Below the pieces are notes generated by a model that was not told the DNA's origin, did not search any database, and worked only from the letters and a program-made list of their open reading frames with translations. From positions 1 to 54,913 of the forward strand of contig JAFDVS010000085.1 in NCBI GenBank assembly GCA_018268935.1: DNA of 54,913 bases. Direction: 5' to 3'. This DNA is from Acidobacteriota bacterium. Its GTDB lineage: Bacteria; Acidobacteriota; Terriglobia; Bryobacterales; Bryobacteraceae. The translations under genes and the position numbers were made by a program. Below, one piece after another: positions 18,501 through 25,036 of this stretch. How positions within the stretch are numbered: the stretch's first letter is position 1; each line of letters starts with the position of its first letter.

Positions 18501-19154
18501 CGCCCTGATGCTGCCATCCAGGGCAAGCGCCGCGCAGTGGCTGGTTCCACAGGTCATGGAGAGGAAGCCGCTGCCTGCCGGCGGAGCGACGGTCTCTATC
18601 GACAAGTTGCCCCATTGCACGATGGCGCCATCGGAGGTGAGTGCTTGCACAGTCCTGAAACTGTGCGCGACTGAGGTGAATCCGGAAGCGGCCGGGAGCC
18701 CGGCCAACTGGCCGAAGTTGTTCGCCCCCCACTGCACGACCTTCGATGGGCGGTAGACCGGGACGGAGTCGCTCGCCTGGCGGGGTGAACTGATGCCGTC
18801 GCCGGTTAAGGTTGCCTGGTTGGTGATCGTCGCGGGAGCGTTCGCGTTGATGGTGGCAATGAACTGAATGAGCTCGAAGGCATTCTGGCCGTTGTTGGCG
18901 CGGGAGCAACTGAGCGAGCCGAGGTTGCAACTCCAGGTGGCAGGGGCGTTGATTCGGGTGACGGTGAAATTCGGATCGGGCGTGAATCCGAGGTTGAAAG
19001 CACCAGGGGCAAACGAATTGACGCGCACCATGGAGACCGCGGTGGTCTGCGTGCGGAAGTAGCTTTGGCTATGGGAGACGGCAACTTGAGGGAGCTGTCC
19101 GAATGCCGTAATGGAGGAGAAAGCGAGAATGGCCGGTAAGAGTGATGGTTTCAT
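15504..19154 (-). CDS. Giant secreted protein: RCC1-like propeller, invasin-type Ig repeats and InlB-like repeats
   Basis: 1216 residues from ATG 19154, which places the signal peptide (L-L-P-A-I-L-A-F-S-S-I-T-A-F-G-Q) at the start; the frame extends 20 codons further without a better start. Residues about 140-410 contain five or more units with Q-W-G-A-N-N-x-G-Q or similar, the pattern of RCC1/BLIP-II beta-propellers. Two Big_1 (bacterial Ig-like) domains follow, each beginning near G-Q-S-T-L/V-V-N-T and containing D-A-S/D-G-x-A. Then come InlB/bacterial-repeat units (F-T-G-W-T/S) and a MBG-like domain. The mix points to a cell-surface adhesin or matrix protein. It is divergent from the ECF sigma gene across about 110 bases and probably co-transcribed with the PEP-CTERM gene. 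Confidence 0.82.
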   Translation of the reverse strand: MKPSLLPAILAFSSITAFGQLPQVAVSHSQSYFRTQTTAVSMVRVNSFAPGAFNLGFTPDPNFTVTRINAPATWSCNLGSLSCSRANNGQNAFELIQFIATINANAPATITNQATLTGDGISSPRQASDSVPVYRPSKVVQWGANNFGQLAGLPAASGFTSVAHSFRTVQALTSDGAIVQWGNLSIETVAPPAGSGFLSMTCGTSHCAALALDGSIRAWGANTAGQLDNIPTGTGFVALAATDRSTIALTNEGRLVHWGNSDLTDFPTSNGFVAIAGGYAHGLALTFNGVVAQWGANNLGQRTGKPPGGGFKAIASPSYNGIAQRQDNTLLEWGTTSNNPTNGMYTGPVAAFGATGLSGAAWAMPSDGSIVIWGDVFTAYQPNKPTLPGYVIGSVAFGLNGANALLPLTDPAVNGGAGQSTLVNTAFSTPLSVIVRDALNNPIQGLAITFASPSGGPSATFSNGQTTIAVNTDASGVASTTATANANSGSYSVTASASGFNAASFGLTNQSPLALTAINQGGNTPIPPGALYSPGAGFLWVNFNQQPANVTDTANYLLVSRNDGQDPQTASCAALASGDVEAGVSSVSYNAPGNYAQVNFATFPATMRFKLLVCATNRLNAANSLTGAAATKLPADAISASFGSLPILAASSVTLNSAAGTPLGEGAALTAPITSLYVNMNSFPVASTVSTSSVKLFSGTPAVSGCSNPGTAITGAASLNGNAIVFTPASPLAAAGIYQLVVCGAVKGGNGALLGSIGVGSAGADFIRNFTISQTATTMSKTAGDGQSTVVNTQFATNLKVTVTDQTGAPMSGVAVTFSIVPGGNGAAASFASASTINTGADGTATAPALTAGSTAGAFTVVATAGSLTQTFNLTNIGLQGVTIVVPAGVGFSLNSVAYTGTQTVSLAPGSYLLSTAATQSLGAGTQAVFTGWSDSGNISHNITVASSPLNITGSFKTQYQLTVTAASGGTALPASPTFHDANAVVSVSATPNSGFYFTGWTGNVASPSAAATTVTMTAPVSITANFAAKVVPVITWNNPANILFGSALSAAQLNATTTIPGVFAYTPAAGTVLPVGANQTLSVTFTPTDTVQYLPATKTVTINVTSNGGTPANLAVTSVLSRDSGTQEIVVRITVANTGATTAANVRLTAVRIGSVATTAVLPALLGDIAFGQSATTTIRIPASAGLSGAATSLSITGQFATATNFGANVRVTLP

Positions 19155-19263
19155 GGAGACCGTCTGGAGGTCCAAGGCGCTGTTTTGCGTTGGGAGCAGA
19201 CACGGAACGAACATTAAAACTTCTTCATGAAAGGAACGTGTGCACCCCGATACTCTGAAGGTG

Positions 19264-19854
19264 ATGGCGATCGATCGACGTGGTGAGGATGTAACGCGTT
19301 TGCTTCGGGCGTGGCGTGGGGGTGATACCGGAGCGTTGGAACAACTGACACCGATTGTTTATGCCGAGTTGCACCGGCTGGCGATGCATCAGATGCGCGG
19401 AGAGCGCGAGGGGCACGTACTGCAGCCTTCGGCATTGGTGAACGAGGCGTTTGTGCGGTTGATGGGGAATGCCCCGGTGGAGTGGGCCAACCGGAATCAG
19501 CTCTATGCGGTTTCGGCGCGGCTGATGCGGCAGGTGCTGATCGACTATGCGCGCAAGCAGAAACGGTTGAAGCGAGTAGCGGGGATGGGCGCGGTGACGC
19601 TGTCTTCGGCGGGGGAGTTATCGAACTCGAAGCCGGGATTCGCGTTGGAAGACATGATGGCGCTGGACGAATGCCTGACGCGGTTAGCGCAACTGAACGC
19701 GAGGCAAGCGCAAGTGGTGGAGATGCGGTTTTTCGGGGGGATGGAGAATGCGGAGATCGCGGCGATTCTGGGAGTTTCCGAGCAGACGGTGACGCGAGAC
19801 TGGCGAGTGGCGCGGGCGTGGTTGTTCAACGCGTTGGGATCGCCGCGCCAGTGA
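19264..19854 (+). CDS. ECF-type RNA polymerase sigma factor (TIGR02999-like)
   Basis: 196 residues from ATG 19264 (GTG 19240 and GTG 19261 are alternatives; GAAG precedes ATG). Region 2 contains Q-P-S-A-L-V-N-E-A-F-V-R-L and Y-A-V-S-A-R-L-M-R-Q-V-L-I-D-Y-A-R, and region 4 carries M-R-F-F-G-G-M-E-N-A-E-I-A and S-E-Q-T-V-T-R-D-W, the DNA-recognition helix. These match the Planctomycetes/Acidobacteria ECF group whose genes often sit beside Ser/Thr kinases. No anti-sigma factor is adjacent. The nearest kinase is about 4 kb away on the other side of the RCC1 protein. It would redirect RNA polymerase in response to an unknown cue. It shares its upstream region with the RCC1 protein gene. Confidence 0.92.
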   Translation: MAIDRRGEDVTRLLRAWRGGDTGALEQLTPIVYAELHRLAMHQMRGEREGHVLQPSALVNEAFVRLMGNAPVEWANRNQLYAVSARLMRQVLIDYARKQKRLKRVAGMGAVTLSSAGELSNSKPGFALEDMMALDECLTRLAQLNARQAQVVEMRFFGGMENAEIAAILGVSEQTVTRDWRVARAWLFNALGSPRQ

Positions 19855-19886
19855 CAGGTGCGCGAAGGGGTATGGAGGAAAAAGAT

Positions 19887-19910
19887 GGGGATAGGCGCGA
19901 CCCTATCCCC
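19887..19910 (+). terminator. Hairpin after the ECF sigma gene
   Basis: GGGGATAGG (19887-19895) pairs exactly with CCTATCCCC (19902-19910) over a 6-base loop, 33 bases after the sigma-factor stop. Only three T follow (CCGTTTC), so it is a weak intrinsic terminator or an mRNA-stabilising stem. The rest of the 154-base gap holds nothing I recognise. Confidence 0.5.
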
Positions 19911-20008
19911 CCGTTTCTCGCCCACCTATGGTTTCAGGTAGGCTTTTGATTGCACCTGATTGAGTATCGGCGGATGGAGGTTGGGGCTTTAGGCGGGCGT
20001 TTGATACC

Positions 20009-20884
20009 ATGCCAATGATGTCGATCCCAGTTACGCGGCGCACGTTCGCCCAAACCCTACTCACGTTGCCGGTGGCAGCCTCGGCGGCCATCAACTCGAA
20101 GTTTCATGGCGTCATGCTTGGCGCGCAGAGCTATAGTTTCCGCGACCGGTCAGTGGAAGACGCGATCAAAGCGATGCAGGAGATTGGCATCGGGTATTGC
20201 GAATTGTTCAGCGGGCATTCGGAGCCTAAGCTGGCCAGCGGGAAGCAGATGAACCGGCAGGAGCTGCGGATGTGGCGGAAGACGGTTTCGCTTGATCATT
20301 TCAAGAAGATCAAAGAGCAATTCCAAAAGGCGGGGATTGTGCTGTACGCCTACAACTACAGCTTCCGCGATGATTTCGATGATGACGAGATCACGCGTGG
20401 GTTCGAGTTCGCCAAGGCGCTGGGCGTGAAGTGCCTGACGGCATCGGCGAATGTGAAGACGGCGAAGCGGATCGATCCGTTCGCGAAGAAGGCGAAGATC
20501 CGGGTGGGGATGCACAACCACTCGCGGATTGACCCGAATGAGTTCGCCACGCCGGAGAGCTTTGCCGAGGCGAAGAAGGGGAACTCGCCGTTCATTGCGG
20601 TGAACCTGGATATCGGCCACTTCACAGCGGCGAATTTCGATCCGGTGTCGTTCCTGTCCGAGCATCATGCGGACATCGTGACGCTGCACATCAAGGACCG
20701 GAAGAAGGATCAGGGCGCGAACGTTCCGTTTGGGGAAGGCGATACGAAGATCAAGGAAGTGCTGACTGTGCTGAAGGAGAAGAAGTACGCGATCCCGGCG
20801 ATGATTGAGTACGAATACAAGGGTGCGGAAACGGTCTCCGAGGTGAAGAAGTGCTTCGAATATTGCAAAAAGGCGTTGGGCTAG
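20009..20884 (+). CDS. Sugar-phosphate isomerase/epimerase-like TIM-barrel protein, Tat-exported
   Basis: 291 residues from ATG 20009 (ATG 20015 and 20018 give the same export signal). T-R-R-T-F-A-Q then a hydrophobic run and A-S-A-A form a twin-arginine signal peptide. The mature part is an AP-endonuclease-2-type TIM barrel. Candidate metal ligands are the Glu in Y-C-E-L-F, V-N-L-D-I-G-H, T-L-H-I-K-D and I-E-Y. Relatives include xylose-isomerase-like sugar isomerases and epimerases. Export by Tat fits a cofactor- or metal-loaded enzyme in the periplasm. The downstream deacetylase gene starts 34 bases before its stop, so they are probably one operon, perhaps acting on the same carbohydrate. 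Confidence 0.85.
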   Translation: MPMMSIPVTRRTFAQTLLTLPVAASAAINSKFHGVMLGAQSYSFRDRSVEDAIKAMQEIGIGYCELFSGHSEPKLASGKQMNRQELRMWRKTVSLDHFKKIKEQFQKAGIVLYAYNYSFRDDFDDDEITRGFEFAKALGVKCLTASANVKTAKRIDPFAKKAKIRVGMHNHSRIDPNEFATPESFAEAKKGNSPFIAVNLDIGHFTAANFDPVSFLSEHHADIVTLHIKDRKKDQGANVPFGEGDTKIKEVLTVLKEKKYAIPAMIEYEYKGAETVSEVKKCFEYCKKALG

Positions 20885-21906
20885 GTTTTCTGCTGGCCAC
20901 GTGCGCCTTGCCCCAGACTCGATTTGTGGGCAAGGCGCAGTGGCTGGGCGGAGCGAAGGCGGTGGTGACGCACACCATCGACGACACGACGAAATTCGTG
21001 CCGGCGGCGGTGGATGCGATGGACGTGTATGGGATCAAGGCGACCATCTACGTCAACACGGGATCGAAGTTGATTGAAGAGCTTTGGCCAAGGTTGCGGA
21101 AGGCAGTGGCGGACGGGCACGAGATCGGGTCACATTCAAGGACGCATCCGTGCAAGTGGCCGGACACGGAGGAATTCTGCGCGGGTGCGTATACGGATGC
21201 GGAGATTGTGGGGTCGCGGGATGACATCCTGAAGAACACGCCGCAGCCGCACGTGTGGTCGTGGTGTTATCCGTGCGGCAACTGCGCGCGGTATCCGTTC
21301 ATCCAGAAGCGGATTGCGGCGGCGGGGTACCTGGTGGCTCGCAATTATCAGGATGAGGCGAAGAACGGGCATTTGATACCGAATGTGAATACGTTCGCCG
21401 CGAACGCGTTCGATGCGGCGTATACACAGGTGGTGCAGAAGAAGGGCGGGATTGCGCCGACGGGGAACGACGATCTGCCGGCATTGAATGCGAAGTTCGA
21501 TGAGGTTTACGCGGCGGGGCAAATTTACAACTTCATGTCGCATCCGCAGTGGCTGGAGTACGGAGGCGAAGCATTCTACGAAGCGCATTTGCGGCATATC
21601 GGAAAGCGGGACGATGTGTGGTACGTGCCGCTGGGTCCGCTGTATGCGTATCGGGAGTTGCGGGAATCGGTGGAAGTGAAAGCACAAGGGAAGCGGTTTG
21701 TGTTGGGGACGAAGCTGGACCGGAAGGTTTATGACGGAAGCGTGACGCTGGAGTTTGTGGGGAAGGGGAAGCCGGTGTTGGATGGGGTAGCGCTGGTGGA
21801 GCGGGCGGGCGGGGTTGTGATGCAGTGGAAGGGTGCGTGGTTCCGGCGAGTGGGGCAGCGGGTGTTTGTGACGGCGCCGCCGGCAGGTGTGTTGGAATTC
21901 CGGTAA
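20851..21906 (+). CDS. Polysaccharide deacetylase (NodB-type) family protein, exported
   Basis: 351 residues from GTG 20851, inside the previous gene. A signal peptide (G-L-G-F-L-L-A-T-C-A-L-P) is present, but the cysteine context is not a good lipobox. NodB-type motifs: T-I-D-D in strand 1 (about residue 45, the catalytic and metal Asp pair) and H-S-R-T-H about residue 93 (metal histidines, S-H-x-x-x-H). W-C-Y-P-C-G-N-C near residue 137 resembles the R/W-P-P/C-G motif 3 region. These enzymes remove acetyl groups from N-acetylglucosamine polymers or related glycans. The start by overlap implies coupling to the TIM-barrel protein. The stop (21904-21906) touches a palindrome described separately. 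Confidence 0.8.
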   Translation: MLRILQKGVGLGFLLATCALPQTRFVGKAQWLGGAKAVVTHTIDDTTKFVPAAVDAMDVYGIKATIYVNTGSKLIEELWPRLRKAVADGHEIGSHSRTHPCKWPDTEEFCAGAYTDAEIVGSRDDILKNTPQPHVWSWCYPCGNCARYPFIQKRIAAAGYLVARNYQDEAKNGHLIPNVNTFAANAFDAAYTQVVQKKGGIAPTGNDDLPALNAKFDEVYAAGQIYNFMSHPQWLEYGGEAFYEAHLRHIGKRDDVWYVPLGPLYAYRELRESVEVKAQGKRFVLGTKLDRKVYDGSVTLEFVGKGKPVLDGVALVERAGGVVMQWKGAWFRRVGQRVFVTAPPAGVLEFR

Positions 21907-21925
21907 AGTTTATATCGGTAAACTT
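21906..21925. promoter_or_regulatory. Palindrome upstream of padR, candidate operator
   Basis: AAGTTTA (21906-21912) and TAAACTT (21919-21925) are perfect arms around a 6-base centre, about 80 bases before padR and 36 bases upstream of a TATAAT box. It is AT-rich in a GC-rich genome, which fits a regulator site better than a terminator. PadR proteins bind inverted repeats and often repress their own genes. It could instead act as a weak stem after the deacetylase gene. Confidence 0.45.
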
Positions 21926-21960
21926 AAGATCGGTGCGAACTTTTTCTCGCCGTAGCCGTA

Positions 21961-21966
21961 TATAAT
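21961..21966 (+). promoter_or_regulatory. -10 box of the padR-ADOP operon
   Basis: A perfect TATAAT, 37 bases before ATG 22004, with GACAGGAGAGAC carrying a ribosome site just before the start. The region 17 bases upstream (AACTTT) is a poor -35. The only consensus -10 hexamer I found in the window. Confidence 0.55.
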
Positions 21967-22003
21967 GGGCATGCCGCACTAGTCGGTCATCGACAGGAGA
22001 GAC

Positions 22004-22363
22004 ATGCCGAGACGCTCATCGCCACTACAATCCGAGATGGTCCAGGGAACGCTGGACATGCTGATTCTGAAGACGTTGCTTCTGGGCCCGGCGCACGGGC
22101 AGACGATCGCGCACGCCATCGAGCGGGGGTCGGAGGAGGTATTGCAGGTGGAGCATGGGTCGTTGTATCCGGCCTTGCACCGGCTGCAGAATCGGGGCTG
22201 GATCGCAGCTTTCTGGGGAACGTCGGAGAACAACCGGAGGGCGAAGTATTACCGGCTGACGCCGGAGGGAAAGAAGCAACTGGCGGCGCAGACATCGCGA
22301 TGGGATGAGTTGGTGAGGGCCATCGGCCGTATTCTGCATCCGGCAACGGAGAAGCAGAGATGA
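22004..22363 (+). CDS. PadR-family transcriptional regulator (acidobacterial type)
   Basis: 119 residues from ATG 22004 with AGGAGAG upstream. The winged helix carries Q-G-T-L-D-M-L-I-L-K-T-L, H-G-x-x-I-A, V-E-H-G-S-L-Y-P-A-L-H-R-L and a Y-Y-R-L-T-P-E-G wing, all standard PadR landmarks. PadR repressors release DNA on binding small aromatic or drug-like ligands. This subtype is known to be coupled to ADOP permeases in Acidobacteria; the next gene is exactly that, starting in an ATGA overlap. It probably controls its own operon through the palindrome at 21906-21925. Confidence 0.93.
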   Translation: MPRRSSPLQSEMVQGTLDMLILKTLLLGPAHGQTIAHAIERGSEEVLQVEHGSLYPALHRLQNRGWIAAFWGTSENNRRAKYYRLTPEGKKQLAAQTSRWDELVRAIGRILHPATEKQR

Positions 22364-25014
22364 ACTGGCGGCGATTCCTGCGGCGCGAGCAGGCAGACAC
22401 GGAGCAGCGCGAAGAACTCGAGTCCTACTTGGAGTTGACAGCGCAGGAGTACGTGGAGCGCGGGATGAATCCGGCGGAGGCGAGGGCGGCGGCGCGACGG
22501 AAGTTGGGCAATCTGACGCTGATCCAAGAGGAGGTGTATCACATGAACACCATTTCACTGATCGAGAGCTTGTGGTTCGACGTGCGGCATGCGCTGCGCA
22601 TGCTGGGCAAGCAGCGGGCGTTCAGCGTTGCGGCACTGCTCTCGCTGGCGCTGGGCATTGGGGCGAACACGGCGATATTCAGCGTGGTGCATAGCATACT
22701 GATCCGGCCACTTCCCTACCCCAATGCGGAGCGGCTGGTATCGGTGAATCACAGCGCGGTGTTGCACGGACAGGCGATCAAAGACACGAGGATTTCGCCT
22801 GGCATGTATGCGGCGTACAAATCGGGGATTGAGGTGTTCGAGGAGTTCGGCGTCTGGACGAGTGGCACGGGTACAGTGACGGGAGTTGGAGAGCCCGACC
22901 CGATCCTGACGGTGACGGTGACGCAGGGAGTGCTGCCGTTGCTGGGTGTGCAGCCGGCCTGGGGGCGTTGGTTTTCGAGCGAAGACGACACGGCGGGGAG
23001 TGCCGCGACGGTGATTCTCTCGCATGGGTACTGGCAGCGGAAGTTTGGCGGCGACCGGCGAATTCTGGGGCGAACGATCGTGCTCGATGGGACTGCGTGC
23101 GAAGTGATCGGAGTGATGCCGGCGGATTTCCGTTTTCTCAACGTCATGCCGGACGTATTCGTGCCGCAACGATTCCCGAAAGGGCATTTGCGGGTGGATG
23201 TGTTCAACTATTCGGCACTGGCGCGGCTGAGACCTGGAGTGCCGCTTGCGAGGGTGAATGAAGATCTGGCGCGAGTGCTCCGGCAGTGGGCGGACGCGGA
23301 ACGAATCAGCAAGATGCTGGACCAGATGCACATCACGCCAGCGGCCCAGCCATTGAAGGAACAGGTTGTCGGAGATGTGGGAACCGTGCTGTGGGTAGTG
23401 ATGGGGGCACTGGCGCTGGTGCTGTTGCTGGTATGTTCCAATGTGGCAAATCTGGTGCTGGTGAGAGCCCAGGCAAGGCGCCAGGAGTTTGCGATTCGCG
23501 CCGCGTTGGGAGCGGGGTGGGGACGGATTGCCAGAGAGCTTCTGGTGGAGAGCCTGACGTTGGGGCTGCTGGGCGGCGTACTTGGCGTGGCCGTTGCCTT
23601 TGGCGCGCTGCGGTTGCTGCTGAGCCTGAAGCCACAGGGGCTGCCGCGGTTGGAAGAGATACAGTTGCACGGTGAAGCGCTGGTGTTCGCGCTGGCATGC
23701 GCGGCAGGTGCGAGCCTGGTATTCGGCTTGGCGGCGGTGATGAAATGCGGACGCAGCGGCCGGCTGCAAACCGCCCGAACAACCACACACAACCGGCATC
23801 AGATGCGGGCGCAGAACGTACTTGCATCGGTGCAGGTGGCGTTGGCGCTGGTGTTGCTGGTGGCGTCAGGGCTGATGATTCACAGCTTTGTCGCCTTGCG
23901 GCAAGTCACACCGGGATTCACGAAGCCGGAGTGGATTCAGACGGTACGAATCTCAATTCCGGAAGTGGAAGTGAAAGAACCGGACAGCGTGATCCGCATG
24001 CAGGCGGAGATGCTTTCGCGGCTGGCGGCAGTACCCGGCGTGGACGCGGTTGGATTCGCGAATGGGATGCCGATGGAGGAGGAGCATCGCAATGGCATTG
24101 TGGTGGCTGTAGAAGGACAGACGCGCGAGGGGGAGCTGCCTCCGAACCGTGGGATGAAGCAGGCTTCGCCGGGTCTGCTGGCGGCGCAGGGAACTCGCCT
24201 TGTTGCGGGGCGGGATTTCACGTGGGAAGACGTCTTTGCGCAGCGTCACGTCGTGATGGTGTCGAAGCGGATGGCGAATGAGACATGGGGTGGGACAAAA
24301 GAAGCACTGGGGAAGCGCCTGCGGCCGGGGATTGCAGGGCCGTGGAAAGAAGTGGTGGGCGTGGTGGAGGACGTGCATGAAGAGGGAGTCCATCGGGAGG
24401 CGTCCGCGGCGGTGTATTTGCGCGCGGGCGTGGAGCCGCCGTTGCGGCCGGGGGATAAGGGCACAGTGCGGCGCGGAATCACATTGGCGATTCGGAGTAA
24501 GAGAGCAGGGAGCGAGGCGTTTCTGCGCGAGGTAAGCGCTGCGATTCATGGAGTGAATCCGAACCTGCCACTGGCCAAGGTGCGCACGTTGCAGGAGGTG
24601 TACCTAGCGTCGATGGCTCGCACTTCGTTCACCTTGATCCTGCTATCGGTGGCGGGCACGATGGCGCTTACGTTGTCGATTGTAGGCGTGTACGGGGTGC
24701 TGTCGTACACCGTGGAACAGCGGCGCAAGGAGGCGGGAATCCGAGTCGCGCTAGGGGCGACACCGGGAACGGTGAAGCGGCTGTTTGTGGGGCAAGGTCT
24801 GTGGCTCGCCTGCGGCGGGGGCATTGCGGGACTTGCCGGTGCGGCGGCCCTTTCGCGGTGGATCTCCACTTTGCTGTTTGGGGTGAAGCCACATGATCCG
24901 GGCACCTATGCTGTAGCGACGATGGCCGTTGTGGCCGCGGCGCTGGCGGCGAGCTATGTTCCGGCGAGACGGGCCGCTACGGCGGATCCGATGGAGACGT
25001 TACGCAGCGAGTGA
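22360..25014 (+). CDS. ADOP-type ABC transporter permease (acidobacterial duplicated orphan permease)
   Basis: 884 residues. The N-terminus has the helical prefix with E-A-R-A-A-A-R-R-K-L-G-N, the landmark of this family. It is followed by a membrane helix (about 86-105) and a MacB-like periplasmic domain. An FtsX block of three helices lies at about 340-450 (V-L-W-V-V-M-G-A-L-A-L-V-L-L-L-V and N-L-V-L-V-R). After a second periplasmic region, a second FtsX block sits at the C-terminus with R-R-K-E-A-G-I-R-V-A-L-G-A. Such proteins duplicate the MacB/FtsX permease unit but lack an adjacent ATPase gene, and none is seen here. Function is unproven, probably efflux or lipoprotein-related. It overlaps padR by 4 bases. 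Confidence 0.93.
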   Translation: MNWRRFLRREQADTEQREELESYLELTAQEYVERGMNPAEARAAARRKLGNLTLIQEEVYHMNTISLIESLWFDVRHALRMLGKQRAFSVAALLSLALGIGANTAIFSVVHSILIRPLPYPNAERLVSVNHSAVLHGQAIKDTRISPGMYAAYKSGIEVFEEFGVWTSGTGTVTGVGEPDPILTVTVTQGVLPLLGVQPAWGRWFSSEDDTAGSAATVILSHGYWQRKFGGDRRILGRTIVLDGTACEVIGVMPADFRFLNVMPDVFVPQRFPKGHLRVDVFNYSALARLRPGVPLARVNEDLARVLRQWADAERISKMLDQMHITPAAQPLKEQVVGDVGTVLWVVMGALALVLLLVCSNVANLVLVRAQARRQEFAIRAALGAGWGRIARELLVESLTLGLLGGVLGVAVAFGALRLLLSLKPQGLPRLEEIQLHGEALVFALACAAGASLVFGLAAVMKCGRSGRLQTARTTTHNRHQMRAQNVLASVQVALALVLLVASGLMIHSFVALRQVTPGFTKPEWIQTVRISIPEVEVKEPDSVIRMQAEMLSRLAAVPGVDAVGFANGMPMEEEHRNGIVVAVEGQTREGELPPNRGMKQASPGLLAAQGTRLVAGRDFTWEDVFAQRHVVMVSKRMANETWGGTKEALGKRLRPGIAGPWKEVVGVVEDVHEEGVHREASAAVYLRAGVEPPLRPGDKGTVRRGITLAIRSKRAGSEAFLREVSAAIHGVNPNLPLAKVRTLQEVYLASMARTSFTLILLSVAGTMALTLSIVGVYGVLSYTVEQRRKEAGIRVALGATPGTVKRLFVGQGLWLACGGGIAGLAGAAALSRWISTLLFGVKPHDPGTYAVATMAVVAAALAASYVPARRAATADPMETLRSE

Positions 25015-25024
25015 TCACAGGCTG

Positions 25025-25030
25025 TACAAT
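25025..25030 (+). promoter_or_regulatory. Possible -10 element giving a leaderless start at 25037
   Basis: TACAAT ends 6 bases before ATG 25037, the spacing expected if transcription starts at the start codon. No purine-rich ribosome site precedes the ATG (TCCTCC is the wrong strand). Single-hexamer evidence. Confidence 0.3.
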
Positions 25031-25036
25031 TCCTCC

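Noticed and set aside
24929..25036. N-terminal extension of the metallohydrolase gene
   Set aside because: Arginine-rich shadow of the permease end; the signal peptide begins at ATG 25037.
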